NCBI RefSeq assembly: GCF_005144885.1
Contig: NZ_CP039690.1
Location: 7,242,873-7,306,872, forward strand
Origin: Phreatobacter stygius
Lineage (GTDB): Bacteria > Pseudomonadota > Alphaproteobacteria > Rhizobiales > Phreatobacteraceae
DNA length: 64,000 nucleotides
Direction: 5' to 3'
Below are positions 36,082-45,919 of this stretch, in pieces. Below the pieces are notes generated by a model. It was given only the letters and a program-made list of their open reading frames with translations, had not been told where the DNA came from and did no database searches. Both the position numbers and the translations under genes were made by a program. The stretch's first letter is position 1. Every line of letters begins with the position of its first letter.

Positions 36082-36432
36082 TCAGCTTTGCAGGCGCTGG
36101 TAATTGGCGATGTCTGCCTTGATGCCGAGCCGGGCGATCATCTCCTGACGGTCGAAGCCGAGCGTCTTGTGAAACTCCGCCACGGCCGCGGCGACCGGCG
36201 CGACCATGCTGGCATCGGCCCATTCGACGAATGTCACGAAGTTGAATTCGCCCGGGCCCGAGCGCTGCTCCAGGATATAGTCCTGAACGAAGCCGTCCTG
36301 CCTCCGCAGGAAGGCATGGGTGGCGTTCACTCTCGCGAGAAACTCGGCCCGCGCCGGCGCGGGAACGGCAAACTTGTCCACCCGATATAGCGGCGCCGGC
36401 GCCTGATCATCCCCGCTCCCATTCATCTGCAT
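36082..36432 (-). CDS. ABM-domain (antibiotic biosynthesis monooxygenase-like) protein
   Basis: A 116-residue cytoplasmic protein with a dimeric alpha-beta barrel ABM-like pattern: YRVDKFAVPAPARAEFLARVNATHAFLRRQDGFVQDYILEQ, then FNFVTFVEWADASMVAPVAAAVAEFHKTLGF. Many such proteins are small oxygenases or heme/aromatic-degradation enzymes, but the substrate is not readable. It converges on the multicopper-oxidase-like gene with 23 bp between stops and shares no operon with the RND genes 190 bp downstream. Confidence 0.7.
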   Translation of the reverse strand: MQMNGSGDDQAPAPLYRVDKFAVPAPARAEFLARVNATHAFLRRQDGFVQDYILEQRSGPGEFNFVTFVEWADASMVAPVAAAVAEFHKTLGFDRQEMIARLGIKADIANYQRLQS

Positions 36433-36622
36433 CTCCCATGGCTCGTTGTTCGGCTCCGCCCCTGCGGACGGCGCGATACAGCCAAGCCTCGCACCTCAAA
36501 CAAGATTGAGGTCAAGCGCCATGGGAGTGAAATTCATCGGGGCGAAACCCGCCATCAACCTCCGAGGCAGGCGGTCACAAGATCGACCGGCCGAGGCGTG
36601 AGGCCCGCTCACGCCCGCCCGG

Positions 36623-37780
36623 TCAGGCTGCCGGCGCGGCCGCCGGCTGGGCCGGCAGGGGCGCCACCGGCATGCCCGGGAAGATCTTCTGCAGGTTGCC
36701 GCTGATGATCCGGTCGGTCTCGCGGATACCCCTGGTGACCGATACGAGATCGCCGTCGGCCGGTCCAAGCTCGACCAGCCGGATGCCGACCTTGCCGTCC
36801 TCCTCGATCACATAGACGAACTTGCCGAGCTGGTTCGAGCCGATCGCGACCTGCGGCACCAGCAGCGTGTCCGGCCTCTGGCCGACCAGCACGCGGATGT
36901 TGACATATTGGCCGGGCAGCAGGGACAGATCGCCGTTCTCGATGGTGGCGCGGGCGACGATCGTGCCGGTCGAACGATCCACGCTGTTGTCGATGAAGGT
37001 CAGTTCGCCGCGGTGCCTGGCCTGGGCCTCGCTCGGCACCCGGACCTCGGTTTCGATCTTGCCGTTGCCCCGCGCCTTCTGGATCTCGACGAGGTCGGCC
37101 TCGCTCGGGTTGAAGGTCACGTAGATCGGGCTGAGCTGCACCAGCGTGTTCAAGGGCGTTCCCGCCGCGCTGATCAGCGTGCCGGCCGGCGCCTGGTTGC
37201 GTCCGAGACGGCCCGGGAACGGCGCGCGGATCTCGGTATAGCTGAGATTGAGTTCCGCGCCGCGCACCGCCGTCCGCGACATCGAGAGCTGCGCCTCACC
37301 CTGCCTGACCGAGCTGGTCCGCTGCTCGAACGAATCCCGCGCCAGATAGCCGTTGCGGGCGAGCTCGTTGCCGCGACTGAGATTGGAACGCAGATATTCA
37401 AGCGATGCGGCATCGCGGTCGACCTGCGCCTTGGCGCTGTCGAGGGCGACCTGGTAGTCCCTCTGGTCGATCTGATAGATCAGGTCGCCTTCCTTGACGT
37501 CGGATCCGTCGGCGAGGCTCTGCAAGCCCATATAGCCGGTGATCTTGGCCTGCAGCACGACGTTGCGGATCGATTCCGTGCGCGCCGCATAGTCGAGATA
37601 GATCGGCACCGTGCGCTTGACGACGGCGGCGACCGGCACCGGCATGGCCTGCATCGCCGGGCCACCCGGTGCCGCCACGGCACGGACGAGGCCAGGCTGG
37701 TAGCGCAGGACGAAATAGGCGCCTGCCGCGGCGGCGATCGCCACGACTGCTACGCCGAACCTGATTTTCCCAATAGCCAT
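36623..37780 (-). CDS. RND efflux periplasmic adaptor subunit (AcrA/MexA-like)
   Basis: A 385-residue membrane-fusion protein. One N-terminal anchor helix (IRFGVAVVAIAAAAGAYFVL) is followed by the lipoyl half (RNVVLQAKITGYMGLQSLADGSDVKEGDLIYQID), an alpha-hairpin, the second lipoyl half (EIRAPFPGRLGRNQAPAGTLIS) and beta-barrel regions. It lies 15 bp after the permease gene, so they are one operon. No outer-membrane channel gene is nearby, so a TolC-type partner must come from elsewhere. Confidence 0.93.
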   Translation of the reverse strand: MAIGKIRFGVAVVAIAAAAGAYFVLRYQPGLVRAVAAPGGPAMQAMPVPVAAVVKRTVPIYLDYAARTESIRNVVLQAKITGYMGLQSLADGSDVKEGDLIYQIDQRDYQVALDSAKAQVDRDAASLEYLRSNLSRGNELARNGYLARDSFEQRTSSVRQGEAQLSMSRTAVRGAELNLSYTEIRAPFPGRLGRNQAPAGTLISAAGTPLNTLVQLSPIYVTFNPSEADLVEIQKARGNGKIETEVRVPSEAQARHRGELTFIDNSVDRSTGTIVARATIENGDLSLLPGQYVNIRVLVGQRPDTLLVPQVAIGSNQLGKFVYVIEEDGKVGIRLVELGPADGDLVSVTRGIRETDRIISGNLQKIFPGMPVAPLPAQPAAAPAA

Positions 37781-37795
37781 GTGCAGTTTCCCGTC

Positions 37796-40700
37796 TTATT
37801 CCGCGGCTTGTGGATGGCCGGCAGGCCCATGCGGAGTTGCCGGCGGCGCCGACACCGGATGTTGCAGGGCCTTTTCGCGCCACTGCTCGATCATCGCATA
37901 GAACACCGGCACGAATCCGAGGGTCAGGATGGTGGCGACCAGCATGCCGCCGAACACCGCCGTGCCCAGCGACTGGCGGCTGGCGGCACCGGCCCCGGTC
38001 GCCAGCATCAGCGGCACGACACCCAGGATGAAGGCGAAGGCGGTCATCAGGATCGGGCGAAGCCGGAGCCGCGCCGCCTCGGTCGCAGCATCGATGATGC
38101 TGAGCCCCTCTTCGCGGCGGCGCTTGGCGAATTCGACGATCAGGATGGCGTTCTTCGCCGCGAGGCCGATCAGCATGACGAAGCCGATCTGCGAATAGAC
38201 GTCCAGTTGCAGGCCGCGCAGCCAGATCGCCAGCAGCGCGCCGAACAGGGCGAGCGGCACCGACAGCAGCACCATGAAAGGCATCGACCAGCTTTCATAT
38301 TGCGCCGCCAGGATCAGGAAGACGAAGACGATGGCGAGAGCGAAGACGACCATCGCGATCGAGCCGGCCTTCAGCTCCTGGAAGGTGATGCCGGTCCACT
38401 CGTAGCCGAAGTCGCGCGGCAGCGCGACCGCCGCCGCCCGCTCCATCGCCTGCACCGCCTGGCCCGACGAGAAGCCGGGCGCCGCGCTGCCATTGATCAG
38501 GGCCGATCCGTAATTGTTGTAATGGGTCACGGTTTCCGGCCCGACCACCGGCCGGAGCGTGCCGAGCGTCGACAAGGGCACCATGGCGCCGGCGGCGTTG
38601 CGGACATAGAGGCGGGTCAGGTCGGCCGCCTCGGCGCGCGCGCCCTGATTGGCCTGCAGGGTGACGCGGAAGGTGCGGCCGAACAGGTTGAAGTCGTTGA
38701 CGTAGAGCGACCCGAGATAGATCTGCAACGTGTTGAAGACGTCGGGCAGGTTGAGCCCGAGAAGCTTGGCCTTGTTGCGGTCGAGGTCGTAGCGGAACTG
38801 CGGCGTCGAGGTCGAAAACGTGCTGAACAGGGTTTGCGGATTGAGCTCGGGCTGCTTGCGCGCCTCCGCCAGCAGCGCCTGCATCGCCTCGTTCACGGCG
38901 GCCGCGCCGCGCCCGGACAGATCCTCGAGCTGGAATTCGAACCCGCCGGTTGCACCGAGCCCCTGGATGGAGGGCGGCTCGAAGGCGAGAACCAGCGCCT
39001 GCGGGACGCCGAACAGCTTGGGACGCACCCCATTGACGATGTCGGTGGCGCTGAGCCCGTGACCCCGCTCGTGCCACGGCTTGAGGATGGCGAACAGCAC
39101 GCCGGAATTCGACTGCGCCGCGCCGGTGAGGAAGTTGAAGCCGCTGATCGACATCACCTTGTCGATGCCAGGCGTCGCCAGCAACGTCTGGCGCACCTGC
39201 TTCGACACGCTGTCGGTGCGCTCCAGCGACGCGCCGTCGGGCAACTGGACCACCGCGAAGAAATAGCCCTGGTCTTCGACCGGCAGGAAGGTCGAGGGAA
39301 TCCGGGTCGAGATCAGATAGGTCGCGGCGCAGACGAGCGCGAACAGCACCAGCACCGCCCAGCGCAGCCTGACCAGCCCGTGCACCGACGCGGCATAGCC
39401 GTGCGACAGCCAGTGGAAGCCACCGTTGAACCACCGGTAGAGAACAAAATTGCTCGGTGGCCGGTGGCGCAGGAAGGCCGCCGCCAGGGCCGGGCTGAGC
39501 GTCAGTGAATTGAACGCGGAAATGCCCACCGAGATCGCCACCGTCAGCGCGAACTGGTTGTAGAGCTGGCCGGCGACGCCTGGAATGAAGGCGACCGGGA
39601 TGAACACCGCCATCAGCACCGCGGTGGTGGCGACGATCGGTCCGGTCACTTCTTTCATGGCGATCTGGGCCGCTTCCAGCGGCGGATGCCCTGCTTCCAG
39701 CTGTCGTTCGACATTTTCGACCACCACGATGGCGTCGTCGACGACCAGGCCGATGGCCAGAACCATGCCCAGCATGCTGAGCATGTTGATCGAGAAGCCG
39801 AGCATCAGCATCACCACCAGGGTCGCGATCAGCGAGACCGGAATGGCAATGATCGGGATGATGGTGGTGCGCCAGTTCTGCAGGAAGATGAAGACCACCG
39901 CCACCACCAGCAGCAGCGCCTCGAGCAGCGTCTTCACGACGTCTTCCATCGCCGCGGCGACGAAACGTGTGGTGTCGTAGTGCAGGCCATATTCCACGCT
40001 TCGGGGAAAGCGCGCCTGCAGTTCCTTCATCTTCGCTTCGACATTGCGCTGCAACTGGAGCGAATTCGATCCCGGCGCCTGGAAGACGCCGAGAACCACG
40101 GTCGGCTGCTCGTTGTAGAAGGCGGTGGACGAATATTGCAGGGCGCCGAGTTCGATGCGCGCCACGTCGCGCAGACGCACCACCGAGCCCGCGGCTGCAT
40201 TGGCGCGCACGACGATATTGCCGAATTCCTGCGGATCGCTGAGCCGCCCGGTGGCGTTGACCTGCATCTCGAAGGCCGTGCCCGATGGTGTCGGCGGCTG
40301 GCCGATCTTGCCGGCGGCGACCTGGACGTTCTGCTCGGCGACGGCCTGCTGGACGTCGACCGCGGTGATGCCGAGATTGGCGAGCTTGTCCGGATCGAGC
40401 CAGATGCGCATGGAATAGCGCCGCTCGCCGAAGATCAGCACGTCGCCGACGCCCGGCACCCGCTTCAGCGGGTCGACGATCTGCAGATAGGCGAAATTGC
40501 TCAGCGCGATCGGATCGACCGAGCCGTCCGACGAGGTCAGGTTGACGATCAGAACGAAATTCGGGTTCTGCTTGGTGATCGTCACGCCGCCCTGGTTGAC
40601 GATGCCGGGAAGGGCTGAAGCCGCCTGGGACACGCGGTTCTGGACGTCGACCGCGGCGATCGCCAGGGGATAGCCGACGTCGAAGGTGACGGTGATGCGC

Positions 40701-40963
40701 GACGAGCCGTCGTTGGAGCTCGCCGACGACATATAGGTCATGCCGGTCACGCCGTTGATCGCCTGCTCGATCGGCGTGGTCACCGTGTCGGCGACGACCT
40801 GGGCGCTGGCGCCGGGATAATTGGCGCTGACCACCACCTGGGGCGGCGTGATGTTGGGAAACTGCGCCACCGGCAGCAGAAAATAGGCAATCGCGCCGGC
40901 CAGCACCATGATGATGGCGATCGACGATGCGAAGATCGGACGGTGGATGAAGAAGGTCACCAT
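37796..40963 (-). CDS. RND efflux permease (AcrB/MexB-like, HAE1 family)
   Basis: An inner-membrane proton-driven drug pump of 1055 residues. It has the 12-helix RND pattern and two large periplasmic loops. The start FFIHRPIFASSIAIIMVLAGAIAYFLLPVAQFPNI, the proton-relay aspartates in helix 4 (GLVVDDAIVVVENVER) and PSTFLPVEDQGYFF are HAE1 signatures. It starts in the stop of the small upstream gene (ATGGTGA) and precedes the adaptor gene, the reverse of the common adaptor-permease order. It probably exports hydrophobic toxic compounds under control of the divergent TetR regulator. Confidence 0.96.
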   Translation of the reverse strand: MVTFFIHRPIFASSIAIIMVLAGAIAYFLLPVAQFPNITPPQVVVSANYPGASAQVVADTVTTPIEQAINGVTGMTYMSSASSNDGSSRITVTFDVGYPLAIAAVDVQNRVSQAASALPGIVNQGGVTITKQNPNFVLIVNLTSSDGSVDPIALSNFAYLQIVDPLKRVPGVGDVLIFGERRYSMRIWLDPDKLANLGITAVDVQQAVAEQNVQVAAGKIGQPPTPSGTAFEMQVNATGRLSDPQEFGNIVVRANAAAGSVVRLRDVARIELGALQYSSTAFYNEQPTVVLGVFQAPGSNSLQLQRNVEAKMKELQARFPRSVEYGLHYDTTRFVAAAMEDVVKTLLEALLLVVAVVFIFLQNWRTTIIPIIAIPVSLIATLVVMLMLGFSINMLSMLGMVLAIGLVVDDAIVVVENVERQLEAGHPPLEAAQIAMKEVTGPIVATTAVLMAVFIPVAFIPGVAGQLYNQFALTVAISVGISAFNSLTLSPALAAAFLRHRPPSNFVLYRWFNGGFHWLSHGYAASVHGLVRLRWAVLVLFALVCAATYLISTRIPSTFLPVEDQGYFFAVVQLPDGASLERTDSVSKQVRQTLLATPGIDKVMSISGFNFLTGAAQSNSGVLFAILKPWHERGHGLSATDIVNGVRPKLFGVPQALVLAFEPPSIQGLGATGGFEFQLEDLSGRGAAAVNEAMQALLAEARKQPELNPQTLFSTFSTSTPQFRYDLDRNKAKLLGLNLPDVFNTLQIYLGSLYVNDFNLFGRTFRVTLQANQGARAEAADLTRLYVRNAAGAMVPLSTLGTLRPVVGPETVTHYNNYGSALINGSAAPGFSSGQAVQAMERAAAVALPRDFGYEWTGITFQELKAGSIAMVVFALAIVFVFLILAAQYESWSMPFMVLLSVPLALFGALLAIWLRGLQLDVYSQIGFVMLIGLAAKNAILIVEFAKRRREEGLSIIDAATEAARLRLRPILMTAFAFILGVVPLMLATGAGAASRQSLGTAVFGGMLVATILTLGFVPVFYAMIEQWREKALQHPVSAPPATPHGPAGHPQAAE

Positions 40964-41223
40964 GGTCCGGCCCCTTTCCGGCGATCGATCGCCATGTCTG
41001 TCTCGGCAAGGGCGGCAGCACCGGAACGTCGCAAGCCGGGACCGGGGCGTTTCGCGCCGGCAGGATTGGCATCGGCGAGACTTGAAGTGCCGAGACTTGC
41101 CGAAAGCTTGGCCAGCATCGCCCTGAAGCGAGCCGGATCAACGCCATCGGCCCGCATGATCGCAAGGATCATCGGATCATCGAGCAATTGATCGACAGTC
41201 GGCTCCACGCAATGCGATGCCAT
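40957..41223 (-). CDS. Small conserved-looking protein, first gene of the RND operon
   Basis: An 88-residue open frame. The first 45 residues look protein-like (VDQLLDDPMILAIMRADGVDPARFRAMLAKLSASL), resembling short alphaproteobacterial proteins with a 'DP-I---M-ADGVD' motif; the rest is low-complexity. Its stop overlaps the permease start (ATGGTGA), so the two would be translated together. AAGG stands 5 bases before its ATG. No transmembrane helix is visible. I do not know the function; it could be only a leader frame. Confidence 0.5.
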   Translation of the reverse strand: MASHCVEPTVDQLLDDPMILAIMRADGVDPARFRAMLAKLSASLGTSSLADANPAGAKRPGPGLRRSGAAALAETDMAIDRRKGAGPW

Positions 41224-41351
41224 TGGCCTTATCCTGCCGAAAACCGCTTACCCCCGCGCCCCGCCAAAACGCGTTCTCGGACCTCCGCCGGAGAGCGTCC
41301 GCTCCGCTCCCGCCAACGGCCCCTTGACCGGGGCATGTCCATATCAGATAC

Positions 41352-41387
41352 TTACCGGTCAGTAACAGTCTGTATTTTTACGGACTG
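41352..41387. promoter_or_regulatory. Palindromes in the RND/TetR divergent promoter region
   Basis: Two adjacent dyads: TTACCGGTCAGTAA (41352-41365, 5 of 7 bases symmetric in each half) and a second from 41366 to 41387, with 9-bp arms CAGTCTGTA and TACGGACTG (one mismatch) around TTTT. Their location 20-55 bp before the TetR gene suits operators for TetR-type repression of both directions. Confidence 0.6.
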
Positions 41388-41406
41388 AGAAGGTTTAGAG
41401 TGCGCC

Positions 41407-42021
41407 ATGTCGGATACGATCGTGCATCATGACGGGATGGACGGCACCGTCGCATTGCGCCCCCGCGAACGGATCGTCGCGACCGCGCGTGACCTGTTCC
41501 GTCGTCATGGCATCAGGGCCGTCGGCGTCGACGCCATCGCCGAGGCTGCCCGGACCAACAAGATGACGCTCTATCGGCATTTCCGCTCGAAGGACGAGCT
41601 CATCGTCGAATGCATGCAGCGCGCCGTCGACGAGTCCAACCTGTGGTGGGACCAGTTCGACGCCGAACATCCCGACGACCCGCTGGGCCAGATCAAGGCC
41701 TGGATCGAGCGTGGCGCCGAATGTATCGGAGCCGACGAACGTGGCTGCGAGATGGCGACCGCGGCGATCGACCTCGCCGCCGACGATCATCCGGCGCGGC
41801 GGGTGATCGAGGCCGGCAAGAAATTGCATCGCGACCGCTTCGTCGACCTGTGCGTCAGGGCCGGCCTGGTCAAGCCCGAGCTCGTCGCCGACACCCTGTG
41901 GCTGCTGCTCGAGGGCGCCAGGATCAGCCGCCAGAGCGCCGGCGCCGAGGGACCGAGCGCCCATTTCAAGCGCATGGCCGAGGCGATGATCACCGCCGCC
42001 GGCGGCGGGCGCGCCGGCTGA
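41407..42021 (+). CDS. TetR/AcrR-family transcriptional regulator
   Basis: A 204-residue repressor-type protein. The N-terminal HTH is RERIVATARDLFRRHGIRAVGVDAIAEAARTNKMTLYRHFRSKDELI, a canonical TetR_N sequence; the C-terminal ligand domain follows. It is divergent from the small gene-permease-adaptor operon, so it very likely represses efflux until an inducer binds (inference from family and arrangement). Confidence 0.92.
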   Translation: MSDTIVHHDGMDGTVALRPRERIVATARDLFRRHGIRAVGVDAIAEAARTNKMTLYRHFRSKDELIVECMQRAVDESNLWWDQFDAEHPDDPLGQIKAWIERGAECIGADERGCEMATAAIDLAADDHPARRVIEAGKKLHRDRFVDLCVRAGLVKPELVADTLWLLLEGARISRQSAGAEGPSAHFKRMAEAMITAAGGGRAG

Positions 42022-42088
42022 GCCAGGTCGCACCCGGTCGTCGCCTGCCCCGAGCCGCCCCGCCATTGCCGGCCGCGCCACCCCGGAC

Positions 42089-43570
42089 TCACTCCGCCGC
42101 GCGCAGCGCCTTCAGGACCCCGGGCAAGACCTCCGGCAGGTCCTCGGCGATCAATCCGATGCCCGCCGCAAGCCCTGCCTCGCCATGCAGCCAGACGCCG
42201 GCCGCCGCCGCCTCGAAAGCCGGCATGCGGGCCGCGAGCAGGCCGGTGACGATGCCGGCCAAGACGTCGCCGGATCCGGCGGTGGCCAGCCAGGGCGGCG
42301 CATTGGCGGCGATCGCCGCGCGTCCATCGGGCGCCGCGACCACCGTGTCCGGCCCCTTGAGCACCACCACGGCGCCGGCCCGTGCGGCGGCGCTGCGGGC
42401 CGCTTCGAGCTTCGAGCCGGCCTGATCCGGCCCGAACAGCCGGCCGAACTCGCCGGCATGGGGCGTCAGCACCACCGGCCGCTCGGCCCAGGCCTTGATG
42501 CCGGCGAACAGCTTGTCGGCCTCGCCGGCAAAACTCGTCAGCGCATCGGCGTCGAGCACGGTGGCGGCCCCGCTCGCCAGCGCCTCGGCGACGAGGCCCC
42601 GCGTGGCCTCGCCGAGGCCCAGCGCCGGGCCGAGGCAGACCGCATTGCGGCGCTGGTCGGCGAGGATCTCGCTCAAGCCGGTGACCCCGTCCATGCGCAT
42701 CAGCATGATGGCGGTCAGATGGGCGGCATTGACGCTGAGCGCTTCCGGCGGCGAGGCGAGCGTGACGAGCCCTGCCCCGGCCCTCAGCGCACCGCGCGCC
42801 GCAAGCCGCGCGGCGCCGGTCTGGGTCAGCCCGCCGGATACCACCACGGCATGGCCGCGGTCATATTTATGGGCGGCGATGCGCGGAAACGGAAACAGGC
42901 CGCGCCACAAGGCGGGTTCGTTGACGAAAGTCTTCGGTCCGATCGCCTGCAGCACGTCATCGGAAATGCCGATATCGGCGACCCGTATGGTGCCGCAATG
43001 AAGCCGCCCCGGCAGCAGCAGGTGGCCGGGCTTGCGCCGGTAGAAGGTGACCGTCTCATGGGCCTTGACCGCGGCGCCGCGCGGCTGGCCGGTGGCCCCA
43101 TCGATGCCCGAGGGAATGTCGACCGCGACCACCCGGCAGGCGGAAGCGTTCAGCCGCGCGATCAGCTCGGCCGCGGCGCCGCCGATGTCGCGTGACAGGC
43201 CCGCGCCATAAAGCGCGTCGACCACGATCCCGGCCGACGCGTCGGACCATTCCGACAAGGGCTCGATCGGCCCCTGCCACTCGGCGAAGGCGGCGGCGGC
43301 ATCGGCCGCGCGGCTGTCCGGCGGGGCGTCGGCGAAGACCGTCAGGCGATAGCCGCGATGCCGCAGGATGCGCGCAACGACATAACCGTCGCCGCCATTG
43401 TTGCCGGGCCCGCAGATGACCGCGACCCGGCCGCCCAGCGGCGCCGAACGCGACACCGCATCGGCCACCGCCAGACCGGCGCGCGCCATCAGCACCTGGC
43501 CCGACGGCCCGGCGGCGATCGTCAGCCGGTCGGCTTCGGCCATTTCTATTGGCGTTAGGAGTGCGGGCAT
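42089..43570 (-). CDS. nnr: Bifunctional NAD(P)H-hydrate epimerase / ADP-dependent dehydratase
   Basis: Repairs hydrated NAD(P)H. A 493-residue fusion. The N-terminal YjeF_N epimerase domain (to about residue 210) contains VAVICGPGNNGGDGYVVARIL. The C-terminal carbohydrate-kinase-like dehydratase domain has GAGLVTLASP, VLTPHAGEFGRLFG and TAGSGDVLAGIVTGLLA, the ADP-binding signature. Length is normal for the fusion. The ATG at 43570 was preferred to the TTG 6 bp upstream. Its neighbour on the other strand is glnB, with 337 bp between. Confidence 0.95.
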   Translation of the reverse strand: MPALLTPIEMAEADRLTIAAGPSGQVLMARAGLAVADAVSRSAPLGGRVAVICGPGNNGGDGYVVARILRHRGYRLTVFADAPPDSRAADAAAAFAEWQGPIEPLSEWSDASAGIVVDALYGAGLSRDIGGAAAELIARLNASACRVVAVDIPSGIDGATGQPRGAAVKAHETVTFYRRKPGHLLLPGRLHCGTIRVADIGISDDVLQAIGPKTFVNEPALWRGLFPFPRIAAHKYDRGHAVVVSGGLTQTGAARLAARGALRAGAGLVTLASPPEALSVNAAHLTAIMLMRMDGVTGLSEILADQRRNAVCLGPALGLGEATRGLVAEALASGAATVLDADALTSFAGEADKLFAGIKAWAERPVVLTPHAGEFGRLFGPDQAGSKLEAARSAAARAGAVVVLKGPDTVVAAPDGRAAIAANAPPWLATAGSGDVLAGIVTGLLAARMPAFEAAAAGVWLHGEAGLAAGIGLIAEDLPEVLPGVLKALRAAE

Positions 43571-43641
43571 GGTCAAAAGACTGGTCAGAAGGGGCCGGCA
43601 ACGTCAACTCGCGCGCTCGAAAGCAACAATTGGCCTGAAAT

Positions 43642-43658
43642 TGCATAAAAAATATGCA
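43642..43658. promoter_or_regulatory. Possible NtrC-type enhancer half-site pair
   Basis: A perfect palindrome TGCAT-N7-ATGCA (within TTGCATAAAAAATATGCAA). Spacing and length (17 bp) equal the NtrC consensus TGCAC-N7-GTGCA, with one changed base in each half. It lies about 185 bp upstream of the sigma-54-type promoter of glnB. Confidence 0.5.
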
Positions 43659-43826
43659 AACAAGAACAATGCACCCTTACGTCGCCAGCGCTCGACATGA
43701 CTTGTCTGCCTCTATTTTAAGCAATATGCCTATTTTCGGATCACTTCGAGAGCAGCATGCCTTGCCTATCCCGCCAAGACGGCATGCGGCCCTTGAAATC
43801 ACGTGCCTTTTCTATTCGGGCAGCTC

Positions 43827-43842
43827 TGGCACGCCTCCTGCA
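43827..43842 (+). promoter_or_regulatory. Sigma-54 (RpoN) promoter of glnB-glnA
   Basis: TGGCACGCCTCCTGCA has GG and GC separated by 10 bp and matches the -24/-12 consensus TGGCACG-N4-TTGCA except one base. It stands 65 bp before the glnB ATG. NtrC/RpoN control of glnBA is established in rhizobia. Confidence 0.82.
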
Positions 43843-43895
43843 AGCCCGCGAAATGGTCTGAGCGTCGGCACCATCCGCCGGCTCACGGGCCATAG

Positions 43896-44246
<351 letters not shown>

Positions 44247-44341
44247 TCCCGGCTGCCAATTCCAAATTCGGCGGCCAACCCTGCTTTCGGCGGCAATAGC
44301 CGCCGTTTTGACTGAACGTGCAAACCACAAAGGAAGCACCA

Positions 44342-45751
44342 ATGACGACTGCCAAGGACGTTCTGAAACTGATCAAGGAAAACGACGTGAAATACGTCGA
44401 TCTCCGCTTTACCGACCCGCGGGGCAAGTGGCAGCACGTCACCTTTGACATCACCATGATCGACGAAGAGATCTTCGCCGAGGGCACGATGTTCGACGGT
44501 TCGTCGATCGCCGGCTGGAAGGCGATCAATGAGTCGGACATGCTGCTCATGCTCGACCCGTCGACCGCGGTCGTCGATCCGTTCTTCGCCGAGACCACGC
44601 TGTCGATCGTCTGCGACGTGCTCGAGCCGACCACCGGCGAGCCCTATGGCCGCGACCCGCGCGGCATGGCCAAGAAGGCCGAGGCCTATCTGAAGTCGAC
44701 CAAGATCGGCGACACCATCTTCGTCGGCCCGGAAGCCGAGTTCTTCGTGTTCGACGACGTGAAGTTCTCGTCCGAGCCCTATCACATGGGCTTCAAGGTC
44801 GATTCCAGCGAGCTGCCGACCAATTCCTACACCGACTACGAGGGCGGCAACCTCGGCCACCGCGTCCGCACCAAGGGCGGCTATTTCCCGGTTCCGCCGG
44901 TCGACAGCCTGCAGGACATGCGCGGCGAAATGCTCGCCTCCATGGCCAAGATGGGCGTGAAGGTCGAGAAGCACCACCATGAGGTCGCTTCCGCCCAGCA
45001 CGAGCTCGGCATGAAGTTCGACACCATGACCCACATGGCCGACCAGATGCAGGTCTACAAGTACTGCATCCATCAGGTCGCCAATATCTATGGCAAGAGC
45101 GCCACCTTCATGCCGAAGCCGGTGTTCGGCGACAACGGCTCGGGCATGCACGTGCACCAGTCGATCTGGAAGGGCGGCAAGCCTTTGTTTGCCGGCAACA
45201 AATATGCCGACCTCAGCCAGGAATGCCTGTGGTACATCGGCGGCATCATCAAGCACGCCAAGTCGCTGAACGCCTTCACCAATCCGTCGACCAATTCCTA
45301 CAAGCGCCTGGTCCCGGGTTATGAAGCCCCGGTTCTGCTCGCCTATTCGGCGCGCAACCGTTCGGCCTCCTGCCGTATTCCGTGGACGTCCAACCCGAAG
45401 GCCAAGCGCGTCGAGGTTCGTTTCCCCGATCCGACCGCCAACCCCTATCTGGCGTTTGCGGCGATGCTGATGGCCGGCCTCGACGGCATCATCAACAAGA
45501 TCGATCCGGGCGCCGCCATGGACAAGGATCTCTACGACCTGCCGCCGAAGGAACTGAAGAAGATCCCGACGGTTTGCGGTTCGCTGCGCGAAGCGCTGGC
45601 CAGCCTCGACAAGGACCGCAACTACCTGAAGGCCGGCGGCGTGTTCAACGACGACTTCATCGACAGCTATATCGAGCTGAAGATGACCGAGGTGATGCGT
45701 TTCGAAATGGCGCCGCACCCGATCGAATACGACATGTATTACTCGGCCTGA
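44342..45751 (+). CDS. glnA: Glutamine synthetase type I
   Basis: A cytosolic dodecameric enzyme that makes glutamine from glutamate, ammonia and ATP; 469 residues. It has the beta-grasp start ([33 protein letters not shown]), the metal and ATP motifs ([42 protein letters not shown]) and Tyr398 in DLYDLPPKE, the adenylylation site of GSI-beta. The start at 44342 has AAGGA 9 bases upstream. It is second in the glnB-glnA operon, and a terminator follows. Confidence 0.98.
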   Translation: MTTAKDVLKLIKENDVKYVDLRFTDPRGKWQHVTFDITMIDEEIFAEGTMFDGSSIAGWKAINESDMLLMLDPSTAVVDPFFAETTLSIVCDVLEPTTGEPYGRDPRGMAKKAEAYLKSTKIGDTIFVGPEAEFFVFDDVKFSSEPYHMGFKVDSSELPTNSYTDYEGGNLGHRVRTKGGYFPVPPVDSLQDMRGEMLASMAKMGVKVEKHHHEVASAQHELGMKFDTMTHMADQMQVYKYCIHQVANIYGKSATFMPKPVFGDNGSGMHVHQSIWKGGKPLFAGNKYADLSQECLWYIGGIIKHAKSLNAFTNPSTNSYKRLVPGYEAPVLLAYSARNRSASCRIPWTSNPKAKRVEVRFPDPTANPYLAFAAMLMAGLDGIINKIDPGAAMDKDLYDLPPKELKKIPTVCGSLREALASLDKDRNYLKAGGVFNDDFIDSYIELKMTEVMRFEMAPHPIEYDMYYSA

Positions 45752-45878
45752 GGCCTCATCCGGGGCGGACGATCACTCGTTCGCCCCGTGCTCCGGCAGG
45801 CAATGGCATTCCGGACCCAAGACGGTTCCGGCGCCAGGCTTCCTCCAAGCCGCCTGCCATGTAGCGGTCGCCTTCCAG

Positions 45879-45905
45879 AAACGGGCGCGCGAGCGCCCGT
45901 TTTTG
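45879..45905 (+). terminator. Intrinsic terminator of glnA
   Basis: A 10-bp stem (45879-45888 with 45893-45902) with a GCGA loop, continuing into TTTTTG on the plus strand. Confidence 0.92.
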
Positions 45906-45919
45906 TATGCGCGCGAGCC

